Shown: positions 59,548-64,000 of the stretch, piece by piece
Numbering within the stretch: the first letter of the stretch is position 1
Layout of the letters: each line of letters begins with the position of its first letter
Assembly (NCBI GenBank): GCA_033239005.1
Contig: BSQZ01000001.1
Coordinates: 3,212,501-3,276,500 of the forward strand
Length of the DNA: 64,000 nucleotides
Origin: Lamellibrachia satsuma
Taxonomy: Eukaryota > Annelida > Polychaeta > Sabellida > Siboglinidae
Direction of reading: 5' to 3'
The notes under the pieces: model-generated
What the model was told of the DNA's origin: nothing
Seen by the model: the letters and a program-made list of their open reading frames with translations, nothing else
Database searches by the model: none
Made by a program: the position numbers and the translations under genes

Positions 59548-59643
59548 AGATCTGGACGAAAACGAAATGAAGAAAGACAAACGCAGAGCGAGTACCAAGT
59601 CTAGTCTGAAGAGTCGAACGAACGGTAGTGAAGACTTCTCCAG
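59548..59643 (+). CDS. Probable receptor cytoplasmic exon with basic KKDKRRASTK motif
   Basis: A 96-base exon follows the acceptor gatttctttgtag and ends before a perfect GTAAGT; both borders are phase 2. Its first base completes the lysine codon left open at 38602. It reads (K)DLDENEMKKDKRRASTKSSL, KSRTNGSEDFS. KRRAS fits the R-R-x-S consensus of basophilic kinases such as PKA. The linkage to the 37510-38602 exon across a 21-kb intron is inferred from phase alone. The next exon, with the stop codon, was not identified. Confidence 0.58.
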
Positions 59644-59694
59644 GTAAGTCCTGTTAGATTCGGCTATATATTATTATATCTTAACATTATTATT

Positions 59695-59769
59695 ATTGCT
59701 ATTGTTGTTGTTGTTATTATTATTATTATTGTTGTTGTTGTTGTTGTTATTATTATTATTATTATTATC
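59695..59769. repeat. (TTA)n/(TTG)n microsatellite
   Basis: Ttattattg and ttgttg units. Confidence 0.93.
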
Positions 59770-59837
59770 AACCATTAAGCGCATCTTCAGATTTGACATT
59801 CGTAATCATTATTCCATCGTGGGGCACAGTGACACAG

Positions 59838-60200
59838 GGTAAGAACACACAGTAACACAGTGGTAAGAACACACAGTAACTCATTGGTAAGAACACACAG
59901 TAACACAGTGGTAAGAACACAGAGTAACACAGTGGTAAAAACACACAGTAACTCATTGGTAAGAACACACAGTAATTCATTGGTAAGAACACACAGTAAC
60001 ACAGTGGTAAAAACACACAGTAACTCATTGGTAAGAACACACAGTAACACAGTGGCAAGGACACACAGTAGCACAGTGGTAAAAACACACAGTAGCACAG
60101 TGGTAAAAACACACAGTAACTCATTGGTAAGAACACACAGTAACACAGTGGTAAGAACACACAGTAACTCATTGGTAAGAACACACAGTAACACAGTGGT
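59838..60200. repeat. 24-bp repeat, about 15 copies, in SINE head
   Basis: Unit acagtaacacagtggtaaga followed by acac, with a actcattggt variant. Confidence 0.95.
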
Positions 60201-60271
60201 AAGATCACCGGGCTCTCGGTCGAGAAGAGTGGTGTTAGAATTCGTGCTGCTGTTTCGAAATCTGGGCAGTA

Positions 60272-60495
60272 TCGTTCACTTCACGTATAGTTCACTTCAC
60301 GTATCGTTCACTTCACGTATCGTTTACTTCACGTATCGTTTACTTCACGTATCGTTCACTTCACGTATCGTTCACTTCACGTATCGCTCACTTCACGTAT
60401 AGTTCACTTCACGTACCGTTCACTTCACGTATCGTTCACTTCACGTATCGTTTACTTCACGTATCGTTCACTTCCCGTATCGTTCACTTCACGTT
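60272..60495. repeat. 16-bp repeat, about 14 copies, in SINE body
   Basis: Unit gttcacttcacgtatc with gtttac, gctcac and gtaccg variants. Confidence 0.95.
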
Positions 60496-60659
60496 ATCCC
60501 GTTCCTCAGCTGCTGTGTAAATGAGTGCCTAGCAATAGACACTGGTGGATATAATTATTATATGAACGATCAGTCTTCCAGAAGTAATTGCAATGTTGCT
60601 GAACTCGCGCTACAAAGCATCCTTTTTTGTGTGTCTGGTTATATTAAAGGTTCATGCTC

Positions 60660-60845
60660 AATTAATTTTTTTGCTAGTCTCATTTCAAATTAAAAAAAAA
60701 CCTACCTAGTATTAACTGCAACACGCTAGCTCGTTTGTGCAACTTTTATAGGTGTTTTTTTTTTTAAATCATCAGACAAACCTTTAAATTAGTTAATTCT
60801 TGTTCAAGTATTAAGTGAAGTGAAAATCGAAATGCTGAAAAATCA
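60660..60845. repeat. Dispersed repeat family A, copy 2
   Basis: It corresponds to 14865-15050 in the same order of matching blocks; here no array follows. Confidence 0.8.
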
Positions 60846-61689
60846 CGATTTTCACCCTTGGTGAAATTTCGTATCTTTGTCATGTGATCGGCGAGAGGAT
60901 TGAAGTCACGCCCATGATCGGCATTGACCCGCACAGTGCTTACCATTTTGGATATCCACTAGTTTGATCCTTACCAGATCTAACGACCGAAGTCAATTCT
61001 TTCGATGATTTGAAAAATAGTTATTTTTTAGTAAACAGACTGCACATTACTTAAGCTATTCACGCACTACACATCTGGACATAAATGAACCGGATTCGCG
61101 ATGGGATGAACCATTTGAGGAAGCAGCTTCAAAAGGCGCATTTTGACATAGCAGTTATTTTGAATCTACTAAACGATTGATTCTCTTATCCGCGCTTCTG
61201 TTAAACGGAGTTCAGTGTATTGCAGAAACGTAAGAATCAGTCGTTACCTACCGGGCTGACCAAGAGACCAGACTACCCGCTAATGGCAACAAACTCGGAT
61301 TACACGTGCAACTATTTATAGGCTAGACGCGATCAGATTACTTATTGAACTATTATAGTTTTTTCTGTTGGCCGCCTATTGAAATATCACGCAGGCGTGT
61401 TTTATTGCACTTTAACGCGGCTGTATTGTCTCGTTCCATTACCAGTAATTCGTTCACTTATGTTGGTAGAGTTCGGTGGTCGAGATTAGGCTGATGTTGG
61501 TATTTCTGAACTGTTTTTATGACTCGTCTGCGAGGCGGGTTATATCTGATGTAATGTATTAGTGAGTACCGTTTTTATATACAGTAGACATGCACACAAT
61601 CACATTCAAACACACAACCCGCACATGCATGCATATAAGCACGCACAAAACTCACTCACTATACATACGAACACACTCATACACATAGG

Positions 61690-61801
61690 ATTGATTGATT
61701 GATTGATTGATTGATTGAGTGAGTGAGTGAGTGAGTGAGTGAGTGAGTGAGTGAGTGAGTGAGTGAGTGAGTGAGTGAGTGAGTGAGTGAGTGAGTGAGT
61801 G
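61690..61801. repeat. (GATT)n then (GAGT)n microsatellite
   Basis: About seven gatt units are followed by about 21 gagt units. Confidence 0.97.
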
Positions 61802-61899
61802 GCAATAGGCAATAATGACTGTTACCTCGACCTGACAACTGTTCAAACAAGTCATATTACTTCGTGGAATGTGCTATTTCACTATGTCTGTTTTCACAG

Positions 61900-62121
61900 T
61901 CGAGGAAAGTGTTTTATTCAAAGTGAACGGAACACACCAGTGTTCGTGGGAAATCCGCGACAAGCACACAATAATGCATACGACACCAGCGATAGCCGCA
62001 AGTCAGAGAACAATACTGACCTGTCCCGCACGCTCTCTGCGCGTTGGTGGTTGCTTCACGACAACCTCTAACAAGACGCTAGCAATGACTCACTCCTACG
62101 TTGTCAACCTCCCGGCTGTGC
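61900..62121 (+). CDS. Ig-like receptor exon of a probable neighbouring paralogue, phase 1-1
   Basis: The exon has 222 bases (74 codons), with acceptor tgttttcacag and donor GTAGGT, both phase 1. It reads (V)EESVLFKVNGTHQCSWEIR, DKHTIMHTTPAIAASQRTIL, TCPARSLRVGGCFTTTSNK, THSYVVNLPAV. Four cysteines and sequon NGT suggest an extracellular Ig-like domain, but the core tryptophan and D-x-G-x-Y-x-C motif are not clear. Since it lies after the presumed tail exons, it probably belongs to the next gene of the family, whose signal-peptide exon I could not find. It might instead belong to the same gene if the tail exons belong elsewhere. Confidence 0.62.
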
Positions 62122-62578
62122 GTAGGTTGCACGATTAATTGTCGCTGCATACAACATTATCACACCACTGAGAATGAACATGGATTTAACAAGGCTCAAG
62201 CTCCAGGTGACAAGTGAAACACGGAGCCAATCGCTGTCGAGAGTTTTTCATTTATGTATCGGCTGCCCTTATTAGATACATGTCGACTTTTTTTACATAT
62301 TCATACTGCTAGCACATTGTGCCTTTGCTATATCACGCACAAAGTGTATGTTTATTGGGGGAGGGGGGGCGCGAATGCAGCGAGTCGATCACCACCGTAC
62401 CATTTGTGGTTCTTGTGCCGACGTCCTTAAACGTTCACATCATGTTAAACATAGATTAGCGTAGCTCTTGTGTGAAAATCGTGACAGTGATGCAGCACTG
62501 TTTTTCTTATAAAAGCACACTCTTAAACCTCATACGCCTTGATTTGCATATTGGTTCTGAAACGTTGATACGTTCGTC

Positions 62579-62690
62579 TAAGGGGCTGTTCGCGAATGTC
62601 AACATTTACCTATTCATTACCCACAAAACGTACTAAAGGTGGCTTAGGGGTCAAAGCCCGCGTACTAATTTTTTTTAATGTCGGTCGTTT
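62579..62690. mobile_element. Second, decayed copy of the 23.2-kb MITE
   Basis: It shares tgtcaacatttacc, gtactaaagg and cgtactaattttt with 23210-23307; the right inverted repeat is no longer recognisable. Confidence 0.7.
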
Positions 62691-63057
62691 GTCAAATATG
62701 ATCACCGTTGCATTAAGCAGCGCCGCGCGGGAACTGTTACGGAACTAATATTGCTTTAAATCGCGCAGCCGGTCACAACGTGGCGCTGTGATACAATCCG
62801 ACATCTTGGAAATTCACAACTTTGTGGTAAACAAATATCAATATGACACCAGAGTTGTTAAAAAACAATGATTTTTTAAAAATAATGTTTCTAGGATAAC
62901 ACGCCTTAATAACCACGGTATTTAATAAACACTCAAACAACAAAACTACTCATTTCGCCAATAGAGAAGTGCTCCCAAAAATCATATTGAACGAATCACA
63001 TACGTGAATAAGAACAAATCGCATACGTGTCTACAAAACTCCACAGGTCGGGCATTT

Positions 63058-63182
63058 GCACATCAATCACATCAATCACATCAATCACATCAATCACATC
63101 AATCACATCAATCACATCAGTCACATCAATAACATCAGTCACATCAATCAAATCAGTCACATCAATAACATCAATCACATCA
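63058..63182. repeat. 9-bp (acatcaatc)n repeat
   Basis: About 13 units with acatcagtc and acatcaata variants. Confidence 0.95.
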
Positions 63183-63298
63183 AGTCGAATGTTTTAGTTC
63201 TAGTGTTTTTCAAGCAGCACTCGGTAACGTTCTATTAACTGACTATTTAGTATGTTGTGGTTACTACGAGATTGAATTAAACTAGCAGCCTTTTTCAG

Positions 63299-63562
63299 AA
63301 CATTATCGTCAAGCCGACCTCTGTGTGTTGGCACTGAAGGTGGTCACTGCCAGAGGGCATGTCATCTTCACTGGTTCTTTTACGTCCCCAATTAAATGAA
63401 ACGGGACCGACATTAACGTGGCCATCCGAGTCACGAGGCCTACACAGTCCCAAATGTAAAGAGCCAGGTTTTTACACCAAACGTTCCCATGCCTAGTAGT
63501 GGTCTTCAACTCAGAACTCTGCCATGTAAAGCGCATGTGCCAACCACCACACTAAGGCGCCT
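63299..63562 (-). mobile_element. SINE family 2, copy 2 (empty site for the hairpin)
   Basis: It aligns with 48022-48308. The minus strand begins aggcgccttagtgtggtggt then tggcacatgcgctttacatg, a tRNA-like head. Confidence 0.78.
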
Positions 63563-64000
63563 CTTCGTTGCCGAGCGATGCGGCGACCCAGACACACAAT
63601 TACATGCGTCGTGCCGAGCAATGCACTAGCTGTGTTGTTAGTCCAAGTCTTTCTTTAGGATCAAATATCCAATAGCATTAGTCTGGTGTTAGAACTGGTT
63701 TGAATGTCCTGTTGTCGTAATGGATAAGCGGAAGGCATGGTGACGGGCGGCACAGTAAGAAATCAATGATTGACTTCAAGGCAAAAAACAGTTGATAGAA
63801 TGCGTTCACACAGAAATATCATTAATATTTTAATATTTATTTAATATTTTACAAGTAACAACACGTGATTTTGGGTTCACCGGTTTATCATATGTTGTGA
63901 CATCGTGTGTCGATTGATGCAGAAAGGTTCTTTTTATTACCTTTTCCGAATTAATTTCAAATGATTAATAGTAGCATCTGTAATAATTTGAGTGCCAACA

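Larger units (their letters stand above)
59821..60640 (+). mobile_element. SINE copy carrying two internal minisatellites
   Basis: The non-repeated parts match the SINE at 51938-52265 in order: ggggcacagtgacacagg, cgggctctcggtcgagaag, ctgctgtttcgaaatctggg, gctgtgtaaatgagtgccta gcaata and the T-rich end. The first array (59838-60200) amplifies the head (cagtggtaag); the second (60272-60495) amplifies the gttcacttcac part of the body. Confidence 0.8.

Noticed and set aside
59838..60200. CRISPR-like regular repeat
   Set aside because: The units are head-to-tail with no unique spacers, and the context is a eukaryotic SINE.

Overview
The window is animal nuclear DNA. Genes are split by introns with GT/AG borders, coding exons are short and GC-rich inside AT-rich non-coding DNA, and there is no operon-like packing. 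Large immunoglobulin-type receptor exons, RTE/CR1-like LINE remnants, tRNA-headed SINEs and a ZBED5-like hAT element suggest an invertebrate, most likely a lophotrochozoan and perhaps a mollusc. That placement is inference; no single sequence here proves it.

Two host genes stand out. (1) A plus-strand immunoglobulin-superfamily receptor enters from the left edge. Exons at 343-497, 885-1265, 9447-9497, 9781-10020 and 13198-13392 encode part of an Ig domain, a complete Ig domain, a 17-residue linker, an Ig-like domain lacking both usual cysteines, and a transmembrane segment. Almost all exon borders are phase 1. Exons at 37510-38602 and 59548-59643 fit in phase as its cytoplasmic tail; the first carries an in-frame 36-bp repeat. 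A further phase 1-1 Ig-like exon at 61900-62121 probably starts a neighbouring paralogue. (2) A complete three-exon HDHD3-like HAD hydrolase (255 residues) lies on the minus strand at 16811-18882, apparently inside the large intron after the transmembrane exon.

Most of the rest is transposon debris and tandem repeats. From left to right: a LINE 3' end (about 1.38-2.15 kb, minus); a ZBED5-like hAT pseudogene (2.46-7.89 kb, minus); LINE pieces at 13.6, 30.1, 30.4, 32.4, 35.5, 36.9, 41.7, 44.0-46.0 and 49.1-51.1 kb; long inverted-repeat elements at 29.8-31.2, 34.5-36.8 and 51.1-51.8 kb; SINEs at 47.4, 48.0, 51.9, 59.8-60.6 and 63.3 kb; and several small hairpin or MITE-like elements.

The striking theme is that many minisatellites are not free-standing. 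They are internal amplifications of recognisable transposon or exon segments. The hAT gene has arrays of 45, 39 and 41 bp; the first LINE has arrays of 36 and 15 bp; the LINE at 44 kb has about 56 copies of 31 bp; the RTE-like LINE has five copies of 55 bp; one SINE has two arrays; and the receptor tail exon has 14 copies of 36 bp. Many of the long open frames in the window are by-products of such repeats rather than genes.

Stretches where I see nothing supportable beyond AT-rich intronic or intergenic DNA: 10.3-12.1, 20.6-22.9, 23.8-25.2, 32.5-34.5, 42.1-43.8, 46.0-47.4, 53.1-54.0, 55.4-56.7, 58.5-59.5, 60.9-61.6 and 62.7-63.0 kb.
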